This document shows positions 27,003 to 37,736 of a DNA stretch of 64,000 nt, one piece after another. The notes beneath the pieces were generated by a model. The model saw only the letters and a list, made by a program, of their open reading frames with translations. It searched no databases and was not told the origin of the DNA. How positions within the stretch are numbered: position 1 is the first letter of the stretch; each line of letters opens with the position of its first letter. A program made the position numbers and the translations under genes. The DNA is from an uncultured Pelagibacteraceae bacterium (GTDB lineage Bacteria; Pseudomonadota; Alphaproteobacteria; Pelagibacterales; Pelagibacteraceae), in the NCBI GenBank assembly GCA_902521615.1, contig CABYSJ010000007.1:1-64000 (forward strand), given 5' to 3'.

Positions 27003-28685
27003 ATGGCCGAAGTAAAATCTGACATTCAAATAGCTCGAGAAGCTAAGATGCAACCAATAAAAGATATTCTTTCTAAGGTTGGTGTCCCTGATGAAAATTT
27101 TGCTTTTAGTCCAATGGGAAGACACATAGCCAAAATAAATCTGGAATATTTAGAAACTCTTAAAAAAGAAAATGGTAAATTAATTTTAGTTACAGCAATC
27201 ACTCCCACTCCTGCTGGTGAAGGTAAAACTACAACTTCTGTTGGTTTAAATGATGGTTTAAATAAAATTGGAAAAAAATCTATTGTTTGTCTAAGAGAAC
27301 CAAGTCTTGGTCCATCATTTGGAATGAAGGGTGGAGCTGCTGGCGGTGGTTATGCCCAAGTAGTACCTATGGAACAAATCAATCTTCATTTTACAGGTGA
27401 CTTTCATGCTATTACATCTGCACATAATTTATTATCTGCATTAATTGATAATCATATTTATTGGGGTAACAAACTTAATATTGATGTTAGAAGAGTTGTT
27501 TGGAGAAGAGTAATGGATATGAATGATAGATCCTTAAGATCTATCATTGTTGATCTGGGAGGAGTGGCTAATGGTTACCCTAGACAAGATAGTTTTGATA
27601 TTACAGTTGCGTCTGAGCTAATGGCCATTTTTTGTTTAGCAACAGACCTTAAAGATTTAGAAAATAGAATTGGTAATATTACAATTGGTTATACAAGAGA
27701 TAAGCAATCAATTTATGCAAAAGATTTAAATGCACAAGGTCCAATGACCGTTTTACTAAAAGAAGCGATAAGACCCAATGTAACTCAAACTCTAGAAAAC
27801 AATCCTGCAATAATTCATGGTGGTCCTTTTGCGAATATTGCTCACGGATGTAATTCGGTTATTGCAACTAAAGCTGGACTTAAATTAGCTGACTACGTTG
27901 TAACAGAGGCGGGATTCGGAGCTGATTTAGGAGCAGAAAAATTTCTTGATATTAAATGTAGAAAATCTGATCTCAAACCAGATTGCGTTGTTATTGTAGC
28001 AACAATCAGAGCACTAAAAATGCATGGAGGAGTTGCTAAAGAAGATTTAAAAAAAGAAAATGTATCAGCACTTAAAGAGGGAATGGTAAATTTACGTAGA
28101 CATATAAATAATATTAGAAAATTTGGGTTACCTGTTACTGTTGCAGTTAATCATTTTATTACTGATACAGAAGATGAAATGAAAACATTGTTAGATTTTT
28201 GTGAAACTCAAGGAGTAAAAGCTTCTAAATGTACTCATTGGTCAAATGGAAGCGAAGGAACTATTGAATTAGCTAAAAATGTTACAGAAATTTGCGAGGA
28301 CAAAAAAGATACATTTAAATTTTTATATGAAGATGATCTCCCACTATTCAAAAAAATAGAAAAAATTGCACAAGAAATATATAGCGCCTCTGAAGTAGTG
28401 GCAGATACAAAAGTTAGACAACAGTTAAAAGATTTTGAAGAAAAAGGTTACGGTAAGCTACCTGTTTGTATTGCAAAAACTCAATATAGTTTTTCAACAG
28501 ATCCAAATTTAAAAGGTGCACCCACAGGTCATGTTTTGCCTGTAAGAGAGGTAAGACTTTCTTCAGGTGCTGAATTTATAGTTGTTGTGTGTGGAGAAAT
28601 TATGACAATGCCAGGTCTTCCAAGAGTTCCTGCAGCCGATTCAATAAAATTAAATGATAAGGGTGAAATAGAAGGTTTATTCTAA
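27003..28685 (+). CDS. fhs: Formate-tetrahydrofolate ligase
   Basis: The 560-residue enzyme has the ATP-binding [13 protein letters not shown] at 67-79, followed by [24 protein letters not shown], the best-conserved region of the family. It interconverts 10-formyl-THF and formate plus ATP, and in SAR11 it is thought to conserve ATP while oxidising methyl groups. It is divergent from soxBDAG, which supplies methylene-THF. Its stop overlaps the convergent amidotransferase by 9 bases. Confidence 0.97.
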   Translation: MAEVKSDIQIAREAKMQPIKDILSKVGVPDENFAFSPMGRHIAKINLEYLETLKKENGKLILVTAITPTPAGEGKTTTSVGLNDGLNKIGKKSIVCLREPSLGPSFGMKGGAAGGGYAQVVPMEQINLHFTGDFHAITSAHNLLSALIDNHIYWGNKLNIDVRRVVWRRVMDMNDRSLRSIIVDLGGVANGYPRQDSFDITVASELMAIFCLATDLKDLENRIGNITIGYTRDKQSIYAKDLNAQGPMTVLLKEAIRPNVTQTLENNPAIIHGGPFANIAHGCNSVIATKAGLKLADYVVTEAGFGADLGAEKFLDIKCRKSDLKPDCVVIVATIRALKMHGGVAKEDLKKENVSALKEGMVNLRRHINNIRKFGLPVTVAVNHFITDTEDEMKTLLDFCETQGVKASKCTHWSNGSEGTIELAKNVTEICEDKKDTFKFLYEDDLPLFKKIEKIAQEIYSASEVVADTKVRQQLKDFEEKGYGKLPVCIAKTQYSFSTDPNLKGAPTGHVLPVREVRLSSGAEFIVVVCGEIMTMPGLPRVPAADSIKLNDKGEIEGLF

Positions 28686-29465
28686 ATTTAGATAGTCTAA
28701 CCAGTTCTCTAATTCTCTCATTCTAGAAGCTTTATCTAATTTATTATTCTCAGTTTCTATATGTTTAATATGATCATTAATTTCATTCTCATCTTTAAAA
28801 GCACCTTTTTCTAAAAGTCTCTTTTTTCTGAAAATAATCAAATTGATCATTTTATTATAAGTAATCTCAGGATGGTATTGAAGTCCCCATATATTACAGT
28901 TACCAACTTTAAAATTTATCCCTTGAACGTTATTTATTGAATTTGAGGCTAATAAAATTGAATCTTCTGGCATTGTTACGACTTCGTCAAAATTAAATGC
29001 TGGTGTGTTAAATTTTTGATCTTTATTTTTATAAAGTGGATGATTTAAACCATTTTCATTAATCTCTATATTTGAGGCAATGCCTCTATGAGATCCTTTT
29101 GTAGCTTTTTTAACCTCCCCTCCTGCTGCTGTTACAGCTACTTGCATGCCCCAACATATTGCTAGAATTTTTTTAATTTTTTTCTGACACTCTTTCATAA
29201 ATTCAATTTGTCTTTTTATTTCTGGAGTATTGTTATAAATATTTAAACTACTTCCGCCCCAAATAAGGCCATCATAGCTTTCAAGTGAATCAATATTTTT
29301 GTCAATATTTTCATCTGAGGAAGGATTAACCACGTGAGTTTTTAATTTATCTGTGAAATAAGCTAAACTATCTTTAAGGCTTTCTGTATGTGTTTGAATT
29401 CCCGCCTCAGAAAAACTTTGATTTTCTTCTCGTAAGTTTCCTTCTACTATCAATATTTTTTTCAT
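28677..29465 (-). CDS. Class I glutamine amidotransferase-like protein
   Basis: The 262-residue protein has a class I GATase fold: GLIWGGSS oxyanion strand, nucleophile Cys in LAICWGMQV, and the His-Glu of LQYHPEI. It is unfused to a synthetase domain, so it could hydrolyse a gamma-glutamyl amide on its own or give ammonia to a partner. The usual nucleophile-elbow glycine before the Cys is Ile (AICWG). It overlaps the iron-ADH stop (TAATG). The 50-residue, charged C-terminal tail is unusual. Gamma-glutamyl compounds are intermediates in the GmaS pathway, so a link is possible but unproven. Confidence 0.8.
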   Translation of the reverse strand: MKKILIVEGNLREENQSFSEAGIQTHTESLKDSLAYFTDKLKTHVVNPSSDENIDKNIDSLESYDGLIWGGSSLNIYNNTPEIKRQIEFMKECQKKIKKILAICWGMQVAVTAAGGEVKKATKGSHRGIASNIEINENGLNHPLYKNKDQKFNTPAFNFDEVVTMPEDSILLASNSINNVQGINFKVGNCNIWGLQYHPEITYNKMINLIIFRKKRLLEKGAFKDENEINDHIKHIETENNKLDKASRMRELENWLDYLNLE

Positions 29466-30622
29466 TAAAATAATTCTCCAGAAATACTTTTTATATACAT
29501 TTCTTTTAGATCATTTTGACTTAATTTTTTAGGATTTCCTCCTGTTGATGGGTCTTCAAATGCCATTAAGGAAAGTTCATCTAGATTAATATTATTACAA
29601 TCCATTACATCCGACAATTTGTGTGGAATATTTAAATTTTGTCTTAATTCCAAAATCCAATTTAAAAAACTATCAAAATTTTTATTTAAATTAAGATAAT
29701 CACAAATCGATATTATTTTATTTTCAATTGAGTGTTTATTAAATGTCAAAACATAAGGCATAAATATTGCATTTGATAAACCATGGTGAACATTGAATTT
29801 ACCATTTACAGGGTGGCTCAATGAGTGAATTGCCCCCAGTCCCTTCTGAAATGCAGTCGAGCCCATTGAAGCAGCAGAAAGTAAATCCATTCTAGCCTTA
29901 ACATCTTTTCCATTTGTGAATGCTTTAATTAATGAATTTTTAATTAGTTTCATTCCTTCTATTGCCATACCATCAGCCATTGGATGATATCCTGGTGCAC
30001 AAAACGCTTCTAAATTATGTGCAAGTGCGTCCATTCCGGTCGCTGCTGTTAATCTTGGAGATAAATCTAATGTAAGTAAAGGATCTAAAATCACAATCGA
30101 AGGTAACATTTTTGGGTGAAAAATAATTTTTTTTGCACCTGTTTCTTTATTTATTATTGCAGATGCTCTACCAGTTTCGGATCCTGTTCCTGCAGTGGTT
30201 GGAACTGCAATGATTTTTGAAATTTTAGAACTATCAGCTCTTGTCCAGTAATCACTAATATCTTCAAAATCCCATAACGGTCGAGATTGATTAGACATAA
30301 ATGCTATAGCTTTTCCAACATCTAAACCACTTCCGCCTCCTAAAGCTATTACACCATCACAATTCGAGGTATTATAAACTTTAACGCCTTCCTCCACATT
30401 TTCTCCAATTGGATTTCCCGTAAAGTTAGAAAAAGTAGCTAAATTTTGAAAACTTTTTTTTAATCCTAATATTATATTTTTTATTAAATCTAAGTTAATT
30501 AAATCTTTGTCTGTTACAAATAATGGATTTGAAATATTTAACTCTTTGCAGGCTAAGGATAAATCTTCAATTCTATTTTCTCCTATCCACATCGTGGTTG
30601 GATAATTCCAATTGATACCCAT
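29465..30622 (-). CDS. Iron-containing alcohol dehydrogenase
   Basis: The 385-residue group III dehydrogenase has ALGGGSGLDVGKAIA for NAD binding, PTTAGTGSE, and metal ligands in TGMDALAHNLEA, GAIHSLSHP and HHGLSNA. Enzymes of this kind in Pelagibacter are reported to oxidise methanol and other short alcohols. It lies next to tmm and the methylamine genes, so it may feed formaldehyde into C1 oxidation or remove aldehydes. It is the first gene of a two-gene unit divergent from tmm. Confidence 0.9.
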   Translation of the reverse strand: MGINWNYPTTMWIGENRIEDLSLACKELNISNPLFVTDKDLINLDLIKNIILGLKKSFQNLATFSNFTGNPIGENVEEGVKVYNTSNCDGVIALGGGSGLDVGKAIAFMSNQSRPLWDFEDISDYWTRADSSKISKIIAVPTTAGTGSETGRASAIINKETGAKKIIFHPKMLPSIVILDPLLTLDLSPRLTAATGMDALAHNLEAFCAPGYHPMADGMAIEGMKLIKNSLIKAFTNGKDVKARMDLLSAASMGSTAFQKGLGAIHSLSHPVNGKFNVHHGLSNAIFMPYVLTFNKHSIENKIISICDYLNLNKNFDSFLNWILELRQNLNIPHKLSDVMDCNNINLDELSLMAFEDPSTGGNPKKLSQNDLKEMYIKSISGELF

Positions 30623-30699
30623 AACAAAATATAATTTTATTTTTTTAAAAATTTTTAGTAAGATATATTTATAAATTTATTAATGATAGGAAAAATTCT
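30623..30699. promoter_or_regulatory. Divergent promoter region iron-ADH / tmm
   Basis: A 77-base AT-only stretch separates the divergent genes. TAGGAAA about 7 bases before the tmm ATG is its ribosome-binding site. Promoters for both genes must be squeezed here; no operator is obvious. Confidence 0.4.
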
Positions 30700-32031
30700 A
30701 TGTCAAAAGTAGCAATCATAGGCGCTGGTCCATGTGGACTTTCAATTTTAAGAGCATTTGAGCATTTAGAAAATAAAGGAGAAAAAATTCCAGAAATAGT
30801 TTGCTTTGAAAAACAAGAAAGTTGGGGTGGTTTATGGAACTACAACTGGAGAACTGGTTCAGATCAATACGGAGATCCTGTGCCTAACAGTATGTACAGA
30901 TACTTATGGTCTAATGGACCTAAAGAGTGTTTAGAATTTGCTGATTATTCTTTTGATGAACATTTTGGAAAACCAATTCCCTCTTTCCCTCCAAGAGAGG
31001 TGCTGCAAGATTATATTTTAGGAAGAGTGAGCAAAGGAAATATAAAAAGTAAGATTAAATTTAATACAAGAGTTACAAATACTGTTTATAAAAATGATAA
31101 GTTTGAAATTAGCTACCAGGACAAAGTAAATAATAAAATTTTAAATGAAACGTTTGATTATGTGGTAGTCTCTACGGGTCATTTTTCCGTACCTTTTATT
31201 CCTGAGTATGAAGGAATGAATTCTTTTCCAGGAAGAATAATGCACTCACATGATTTTAGAGATGCTGAAGAATTTAGAGGAAAAGATGTAATTGTTTTAG
31301 GGAGCAGTTATTCTGCAGAAGATGTGGCTCTACAATGTAATAAGTATGGCGCTAAAAGTGTAACAATCGGTTACAGGCATAACCCAATGGGTTTCAAATG
31401 GCCAAAAGGTATGAAAGAAGTTCATTACTTAGACAGGTTAGAAGGGAAAAAAGCCATATTTAAAGATGGAACTGAACAAAATGCTGACGTAGTTATTTTG
31501 TGTACAGGATATTTGCATCATTTCCCATTTTTAGATGAAAGCTTAAAATTAAAAACACATAACAGATTATATCCACCAAAACTTTACAAAGGAGTTGTGT
31601 GGCAAGATAATCATAAACTTTTATATTTAGGTATGCAGGATCAGTTTCACACATTTAATATGTTTGATTGTCAAGGATGGTATGCAAGAGATGTGATAAT
31701 GGGGAAAATCAAAATGCCTAGTAATGATGAAATAGATAAAGACATTAATAAGTGGGTTTCAATGGAAGAAAAATTAGAAAATCCTGATCAAATGATTGAT
31801 TTTCAAACGGAGTATACCAAAGAACTTCATGATATGTCCGATTATCCTAAAATTGATTTTGAATTAATTAGGAAACATTTCAAAGAATGGGAACATCATA
31901 AAGTAGAGGATATTCTAACTTATAGAAATAAATCATTTTCATCTCCTGTGACTGGATCAGTTGCACCAATTCATCACACACCTTGGGAAAAAGCGATGGA
32001 TGACTCTATGAAAACTTTTTTAAATAAATAG
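30700..32031 (+). CDS. tmm: Trimethylamine monooxygenase
   Basis: The 443-residue flavin monooxygenase oxidises trimethylamine to TMAO with NADPH and O2. It has the FAD loop GAGPCG (8-13), the FMO fingerprint FPGRIMHSHDF (176-186) and the NADPH motif VLGSSYSAED (199-208). The length and motifs such as SWGGLWNYNWRTG and YRYLWSNGPKE match known marine Tmm closely. TMAO made here would be the substrate of Tdm and the ligand of the TmoXWV-type importer in this window. Its stop faces gpsA across 4 bases. Confidence 0.95.
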   Translation: MSKVAIIGAGPCGLSILRAFEHLENKGEKIPEIVCFEKQESWGGLWNYNWRTGSDQYGDPVPNSMYRYLWSNGPKECLEFADYSFDEHFGKPIPSFPPREVLQDYILGRVSKGNIKSKIKFNTRVTNTVYKNDKFEISYQDKVNNKILNETFDYVVVSTGHFSVPFIPEYEGMNSFPGRIMHSHDFRDAEEFRGKDVIVLGSSYSAEDVALQCNKYGAKSVTIGYRHNPMGFKWPKGMKEVHYLDRLEGKKAIFKDGTEQNADVVILCTGYLHHFPFLDESLKLKTHNRLYPPKLYKGVVWQDNHKLLYLGMQDQFHTFNMFDCQGWYARDVIMGKIKMPSNDEIDKDINKWVSMEEKLENPDQMIDFQTEYTKELHDMSDYPKIDFELIRKHFKEWEHHKVEDILTYRNKSFSSPVTGSVAPIHHTPWEKAMDDSMKTFLNK

Positions 32032-32035
32032 AAAA

Positions 32036-32992
32036 TTAATATTTAATTTTTAATTTTTTGTTTTTAACAATTGCCTCTAATAAAGAGATCATTAACGGAA
32101 CTTTTCGTTTATTAATTTTTTTAAATACAAAAGGAGCAATTTCTATTGCTAAATCAGCACCTTCTACCGTATCATTTTTCATAAACTTTTTCTTTGCCCG
32201 GGTAAAAGTATAGCCTTTTCCAAGATATTCTCCCATTTTACTATTTCTTCCTCCCATTGCACTCACGTATAAATCTCCTAAACCTGCCAGACCATAAACA
32301 GTTTCTTTTTTTCCTTTAAAATAATTTGCAAGATATTTCATTTCATCAATTGATTTTCGGAATAAAGCCGATGATGTATTATGCCATTGTCCAGCTCCAA
32401 TGATCATTGAATAAATATTTTTTATAGCTGATAAAAATTCAACTCCATTAACATCTCTACTAAATTCGGTTTGATAATAATTTGTTGAAATTAATTTTCC
32501 AATTTTTTTTGCAGTATTAATATTTTTGTTCGCAACAACAGTGAAGCTTTTAACTTTTTTAGCTAATTCTTTTGCTAAACACGGGCCTTTCAAAACTGAA
32601 ATATTTAAATTTTTATTATATTTTTTTAATAGGCTAGACATTGAAATTAAATTCCTACCATCTAATTTAAGACCTTTTGTTAATACTAAAATAGGCGATT
32701 TATTTTTAATTTTTGAAAGATTTTTTCCAATTAAGTCTATTCCAACAGAACTCACAGCAATTACAATTAAGTCCCATTTCTGATTTAAGATGTCGCTTGA
32801 AAATTTATATATTTTTAATTTTTGTGGTAAATTTATATTTAATGATGGGTGAATTTTTTTTTTTAAGTTTAATTTTTGTAATAATTTAAAATTATATGGC
32901 TCTGTTAATGTAACCGAGTGACCATTATCTAACAATGGTATCGAGAAAGCAGCTCCCATAGCTCCAGCACCAACAATTAATATTTTTTTCAT
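32036..32992 (-). CDS. gpsA: Glycerol-3-phosphate dehydrogenase (NAD(P)+)
   Basis: The 318-residue protein has the Rossmann opening ILIVGAGAMGAAFS, the SAIKNIYSM helix with the catalytic Lys, and GLGDLYVSAMGGRNSKMG. It interconverts glycerol 3-phosphate and dihydroxyacetone phosphate. It follows glpK by 7 bases. The pair could take glycerol to central metabolism or to lipid headgroups. Sequence is Lys/Asn-rich even for this genome and somewhat divergent from typical GpsA, for example HPSLNINLP. Confidence 0.88.
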   Translation of the reverse strand: MKKILIVGAGAMGAAFSIPLLDNGHSVTLTEPYNFKLLQKLNLKKKIHPSLNINLPQKLKIYKFSSDILNQKWDLIVIAVSSVGIDLIGKNLSKIKNKSPILVLTKGLKLDGRNLISMSSLLKKYNKNLNISVLKGPCLAKELAKKVKSFTVVANKNINTAKKIGKLISTNYYQTEFSRDVNGVEFLSAIKNIYSMIIGAGQWHNTSSALFRKSIDEMKYLANYFKGKKETVYGLAGLGDLYVSAMGGRNSKMGEYLGKGYTFTRAKKKFMKNDTVEGADLAIEIAPFVFKKINKRKVPLMISLLEAIVKNKKLKIKY

Positions 32993-32999
32993 TTTATCC

Positions 33000-34478
33000 T
33001 TATGCTAAGGTTTTTTTAATTGCTTGCTTCCAACCATGCAATATATGATTTCTTAGTTTTTTATTAATTTTCGGCTTAAAAGCTGTATCTTTTTTCCATG
33101 TATTTTTAATTTGATTTAATGATTTAAATTCTCCTACTTGATAACCTGCAAACAAAGCTGCTCCTAAAGCAGTGGTTTCTAAGACTTTAGGTCGTATTAC
33201 TTTTAAATTAATTACATCTGCCAAAAATTGTGAGAACCAATTATTAGCTGCCATACCCCCATCAATTTTAACTATTCTAGGCTTTAAACCATCTTTATTC
33301 ATTGAGTAAAATAAGTCATAACTTTGATAAGCAACAGACTCGACGGTTGCTCTCACTAAAGTTTTCCAATCACTACCTCTTGTAAGTCCTGATATTAAAC
33401 CTCTGGCGTCAGGTCTCCAATAAGGTGCGCCTATTCCACTAAAAGCTGGGACAACATAAACTTCATTATTGCTTTTTGTTGATTTAGCTATTTTTTCAGT
33501 TTCATAAGCATTGTTTATTAATTTAATTTTATCCCTTAACCATTGTACGCCTGCTCCTGCTATGAAAATAGATCCTTCAAGAGCATACGTAGTCTTATTA
33601 TTCAATCGGTAACAAATTGTAGTTAATAACTTATTTTTTGAATTTATTTTTTTTGATCCAGTGTTCATTATTACAAAAGCACCAGTACCATAAGTAATTT
33701 TTATAGATCCTTTTTCAAAACAAGCTTGCCCTACAGCTGCTGCTTGTTGATCTCCTAAAACAGCTAAAATGGGTATTTCTTTTCCTGTAACTCTTTTATC
33801 TGTTTTTCCAAAATTATCTGCAGAATTTTTTACCTCAGGCAAGATACTCCTTGGAATTTTTAATTTCTGTAAAATTTCATTATCCCATTTATTGTTGTTG
33901 ATATTAAACAACATGGTTCTACTTGCGTTGGTAGCTTCGGTTAAATGCTGTTTACCTTTGGTTAATTTCCAGATCAAGAAGGTATCCACAGTACCAAACA
34001 ATAAATTATTAGTTTTTAGTAATTTTTTTGAAACTTTAACATTGTCTAAAATCCATTTTATTTTAGTTGCAGAAAAATAAGGATCTATAAATAACCCTGT
34101 TTTTTTTCTAAAAGTATTTTCATAATTTTTATTCTTTAGAGATTTACAATATTCCTGGGTTCTTCTATCTTGCCATACGATCGCATTATAAATAGGTTTT
34201 CCAGTTTTTTTATTCCACAAAATTGTAGTTTCCCTTTGATTTGTAATTCCAATAGTAAGTATATTACCTTTTAAACTTTTAGCTTTTTTAATTACTTGCT
34301 TTAATGCTTTAAGTGTTGTAGACCAAATTTCATTTGGATTATGTTCTACCCATCCATTTCTAGGAAAGTATTGTTTAAATTCATATTGAGAAATAAATTT
34401 AATGTTACCTTTAGTGTCAAACAAAACAACTCTTGACGAGGTTGTTCCTTGATCAATGGAGACAATAAATTTTTTCAA
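33000..34478 (-). CDS. glpK: Glycerol kinase
   Basis: The 492-residue FGGY kinase opens SIDQGTTSSRVVLFD and has NQRETTILW, VWQDRRT, LGDQQAAAVGQ and the C-terminal DGGMAANNWFSQFLADV, all diagnostic for glycerol kinase. It makes glycerol 3-phosphate. The start is 4 bases after the transporter permease stop, so it is co-transcribed with a TMAO-type ABC importer, an odd partner. No glycerol facilitator is nearby. Confidence 0.95.
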   Translation of the reverse strand: MKKFIVSIDQGTTSSRVVLFDTKGNIKFISQYEFKQYFPRNGWVEHNPNEIWSTTLKALKQVIKKAKSLKGNILTIGITNQRETTILWNKKTGKPIYNAIVWQDRRTQEYCKSLKNKNYENTFRKKTGLFIDPYFSATKIKWILDNVKVSKKLLKTNNLLFGTVDTFLIWKLTKGKQHLTEATNASRTMLFNINNNKWDNEILQKLKIPRSILPEVKNSADNFGKTDKRVTGKEIPILAVLGDQQAAAVGQACFEKGSIKITYGTGAFVIMNTGSKKINSKNKLLTTICYRLNNKTTYALEGSIFIAGAGVQWLRDKIKLINNAYETEKIAKSTKSNNEVYVVPAFSGIGAPYWRPDARGLISGLTRGSDWKTLVRATVESVAYQSYDLFYSMNKDGLKPRIVKIDGGMAANNWFSQFLADVINLKVIRPKVLETTALGAALFAGYQVGEFKSLNQIKNTWKKDTAFKPKINKKLRNHILHGWKQAIKKTLA

Positions 34479-34482
34479 AATA

Positions 34483-36636
34483 CTAAGCTATGCCAAGATG
34501 TTTTTTTCTTTTTCCAACCCAAGTTCTAATCAAATTATCAAAAATCAATCCTATAAACGCAACACAGATACCGAGAGTTAAACCAATTCCTGCTCCATTT
34601 TTATCTGAAAGTGCTTTTAAAATGTATTGACCAAGATCTTCTGTTCCAATGAAAGCTCCAATTATCACCATAAATAAAGCAAAAACTATTGTTTGATTTA
34701 AACCAAGCATCATATGTGGAAATGCTAATGGAAATTCAATTTTTGTTAATCTTTGAAATTTATTTACACCAGACATTGTTGCAGCTTCATGTAAGCCAAC
34801 AGGAACACTTCTAAGTCCTTCTATTGTATATCTAGTTGCAGGAATTGTTGCATAGACAATTACAGCAATTAAAACAGATGTATCTGTTATTCCAAAAAGC
34901 ATCATTACAGGAATTAAATATACAAATGATGGGAATGTTTGAAATATATCGCAAACACCTAGCATAAATGCTGCGGATTTTTTGTTTTGAAAACATAATG
35001 TTCCAACTGTAAATCCTATTAAACAAGAAATAACTACACCAAAAGTTGCCATGTATAACGTTACTAGTGCTCTATCCCACCATGGACTTAATGCTATAAA
35101 TAAAGTCAAAGCAGCAACAACTAATGCTGATCGAACTCCTCCAATTAAATATCCTGCACCAACTGCTAGTACCAATGTAGCTACTGCAGGCATTCTTAAA
35201 TATAAAGCTCTCATCGGCTGAAGCACATCTTGAATTAACCATGTATTGAATGCTTTAATATACACGAAGAAAGTATCAAAAATCCAATCAACTCCTTTAT
35301 TCCAAAAATCTGCTGTTGATATTCCTTTATTATGAGGAATTTCAAACAAGTAATTAAAACTACCTTTGAAAATAAAAGTCCCAACGTATGCAAGAATTAT
35401 TCCAATTACGAATGAAGCTGCAAAAAATATTGCGTTTTTATTTCTTTGGAAAAATGTCAGATTACCAAAATAATCTGTTTGTTTATTTGCCCATGCCAAA
35501 GACATTTTATCAAGTAAAATTGCAATTAAACTAATACATAAACCAGCCTCAAGTGCCAGCCCTATATTGAGCTGATTAAGTGCTAACAACAAATTAAATC
35601 CTAATCCTTTCGCGCCAATGAACGCAGATATAACTGCCATTGAAAAACAAACCATAATAACTTGGTTAACTCCAATTAAAATATCTCTTCTTGCTGTTGG
35701 AATTAGTACCTTGAACATTAATTGCCAATTGGTACAACCACTCATTCTCCCAGCTTCAATAACTTCTGGTGGTATAGCTCTTAAACCTAATATTGTTAAT
35801 AATATCATTGGTGGAACCGCAACAACCATAGTAATAATTACAGCAGCGTGATCACCTACTCCAAATAAAACAAGTGCAGGAACTAATACAGCGTATTGTG
35901 GCATAGTCTGCATTACTAGAAGAATTGGGTACAATGCTTTTTCAACACGTTTACTTTTGTAAGCTGCAATACCTAGGCCTAAACCAAAAATAAATGAAAG
36001 TGGAGCTGCAACAAGTATAAAAGAAAGCGTTTGCATTGATGGTTTCCATTGACCAAATATAGAAATATAGATCATTGTTAAACCTGCAAACAAAGCCAAT
36101 CCTTTTCCACTTAATTTATAAGATAGTAGAGCTGCTCCAGCTGCAACAATGGTCCAAGGTAAACCTGGCAACTCTAACCATGGATAAGCATCAATAAAAT
36201 CCCAACTTGTAAATGCAACAATAGTTTCTAAACCTCCAAGTAAAATTTCCCTAATTAATTCAATTAAAAAAGTCATAAATGAAGTTAAATTTCTACTTAT
36301 CTCTAATAATAATGGTCGAGTTTTAAATTCTTGAGTATCTTCGTTCCAAAACTCCATTGGCATCCATTCATTCATTAAGAAAAATAAAGAGTCGTTTATC
36401 CAAATAGGCAGCCATCCTAGAAGTGGAGGCAATCTCCAAAATACATCAAAGGCATAATACCTAACCTCTTTACCTAGAAAAAAGTAAACACTTTGGTTTG
36501 GATCCTTAACAAATTCAGCCTGGCCTCTTATAAATTTATAAGTTTCAGGGACATCAATTGCAAAACATAAAGCAAAAAATACAATTAATAAAAATAACCA
36601 TTGAAATAATTTTGGATATTTTTTTAAATACTCCAT
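34483..36636 (-). CDS. tmoV: ABC transporter double permease, TMAO transporter (TmoV-like)
   Basis: The 717-residue protein is two ProW-like permeases in tandem, each with its own EAA loop (EVIEAGRMSGCTNWQLMFKV and GLHEAATMSGVNKFQRLTKI). Many hydrophobic helices lie between, and a soluble linker follows the first unit. One such double permease with a single ATPase is the layout of the TmoXWV TMAO importer. It lies 3 bases after the ATPase gene. Glycine betaine or choline import is the alternative, but tdm and tmm nearby favour TMAO. Confidence 0.82.
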   Translation of the reverse strand: MEYLKKYPKLFQWLFLLIVFFALCFAIDVPETYKFIRGQAEFVKDPNQSVYFFLGKEVRYYAFDVFWRLPPLLGWLPIWINDSLFFLMNEWMPMEFWNEDTQEFKTRPLLLEISRNLTSFMTFLIELIREILLGGLETIVAFTSWDFIDAYPWLELPGLPWTIVAAGAALLSYKLSGKGLALFAGLTMIYISIFGQWKPSMQTLSFILVAAPLSFIFGLGLGIAAYKSKRVEKALYPILLVMQTMPQYAVLVPALVLFGVGDHAAVIITMVVAVPPMILLTILGLRAIPPEVIEAGRMSGCTNWQLMFKVLIPTARRDILIGVNQVIMVCFSMAVISAFIGAKGLGFNLLLALNQLNIGLALEAGLCISLIAILLDKMSLAWANKQTDYFGNLTFFQRNKNAIFFAASFVIGIILAYVGTFIFKGSFNYLFEIPHNKGISTADFWNKGVDWIFDTFFVYIKAFNTWLIQDVLQPMRALYLRMPAVATLVLAVGAGYLIGGVRSALVVAALTLFIALSPWWDRALVTLYMATFGVVISCLIGFTVGTLCFQNKKSAAFMLGVCDIFQTFPSFVYLIPVMMLFGITDTSVLIAVIVYATIPATRYTIEGLRSVPVGLHEAATMSGVNKFQRLTKIEFPLAFPHMMLGLNQTIVFALFMVIIGAFIGTEDLGQYILKALSDKNGAGIGLTLGICVAFIGLIFDNLIRTWVGKRKKHLGIA

Positions 36637-36639
36637 ATT

Positions 36640-37671
36640 TTAACTACCGTTTTTTCTTCCTCCAAAAACTGTATCTATTATTTTTGAAGGTTTAATTGAT
36701 CCTACAATATTATTATTTGAGTCAACTACTCCTACTAATTTTTCTTGAGTAAGTATTTTTTCTGCAACATTTTCTATAATTTCATCTTTTGATACTTTTA
36801 AATCTCCTAAATTATCTTTACTTGAAGCATCCATTACATCCTCAATAATCAAAACCTTCTCTCTCGGTACTTCTTCAGTAAACTTTCTGACATATTCAGT
36901 TGCTGGATTTAGCACGATATTGGCCGGTGTATCTAATTGTTCAATTATACCATCTTTCATAATTGCTATTCGATCAGCTAACTTTAATGCCTCATCAAAA
37001 TCATGAGTGATGAACATGATGGTTTTCTGTAATTTTTCCTGAAGTCTTAAAAACTCATCTTGCATTTCTTTTCTAATCAATGGATCTAATGCAGAAAAAG
37101 GTTCATCTAAAAACCATATATCAGGCTCTACTGCTAATGACCTTGCGATTCCTACCCTCTGTTGTTGTCCACCTGAAAGTTCTCTTGGAAAATAATTCTC
37201 TCTTCCATCTAGTCCAACTAGTTTTACCATTTCCATTGCTCTACTAATACTCTCTTCAGTATTAGTGCCTTTTATTTGAAGCGGAAAAGCAATATTTTCA
37301 ACAACTGTTTTATGAGGTAACAAAGCAAAGCTTTGAAAAACCATTCCCATTTTATTTCTTCTAAGCTCAATAAGCTCTTTATTATTTAATTCTAATAAGT
37401 CTTGACCTTCGATAAAAATTTTTCCACCAGTAGCATCCGTTAATCTTGAAATACATCTAAGAAGTGTTGATTTACCTGAACCAGATAAACCCATTACTAC
37501 TAACATTTCTCCTTTTGCAACTTCAAAAGAAGCATTATTTACTCCAACAATACATCCTCTTTCCTGAAAGGTTTTTGCATCTACATTGCCATTAGATTCT
37601 TCAAGCATCTTTTTAGCATTTTCTCCAAAAATTTTATAAACCGACTCGCATTTGATTACAGTCTCAGACAT
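36640..37671 (-). CDS. tmoW: ABC transporter ATP-binding protein, TMAO transporter (TmoW-like)
   Basis: The 343-residue ATPase has Walker A GLSGSGKST at 61-69, the LSGGQQQR signature, Walker B DIWFLDEP and a switch His in FITHDF. The N-terminal 40-residue extension and the C-terminal CBS-like tail (VVDSNNNIVGSI) are as in ProV/OpuAA of osmolyte importers. It is the only osmolyte-type ATPase in the window, so it may also serve the unpaired binding protein and permease at 8964-10911. Confidence 0.87.
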   Translation of the reverse strand: MSETVIKCESVYKIFGENAKKMLEESNGNVDAKTFQERGCIVGVNNASFEVAKGEMLVVMGLSGSGKSTLLRCISRLTDATGGKIFIEGQDLLELNNKELIELRRNKMGMVFQSFALLPHKTVVENIAFPLQIKGTNTEESISRAMEMVKLVGLDGRENYFPRELSGGQQQRVGIARSLAVEPDIWFLDEPFSALDPLIRKEMQDEFLRLQEKLQKTIMFITHDFDEALKLADRIAIMKDGIIEQLDTPANIVLNPATEYVRKFTEEVPREKVLIIEDVMDASSKDNLGDLKVSKDEIIENVAEKILTQEKLVGVVDSNNNIVGSIKPSKIIDTVFGGRKNGS

Positions 37672-37736
37672 AAATTGTTTTAAAGTTATATTAAATTCTA
37701 TAAAATTAAAATGTTAATAATTGTTGCCTTTCCTCA

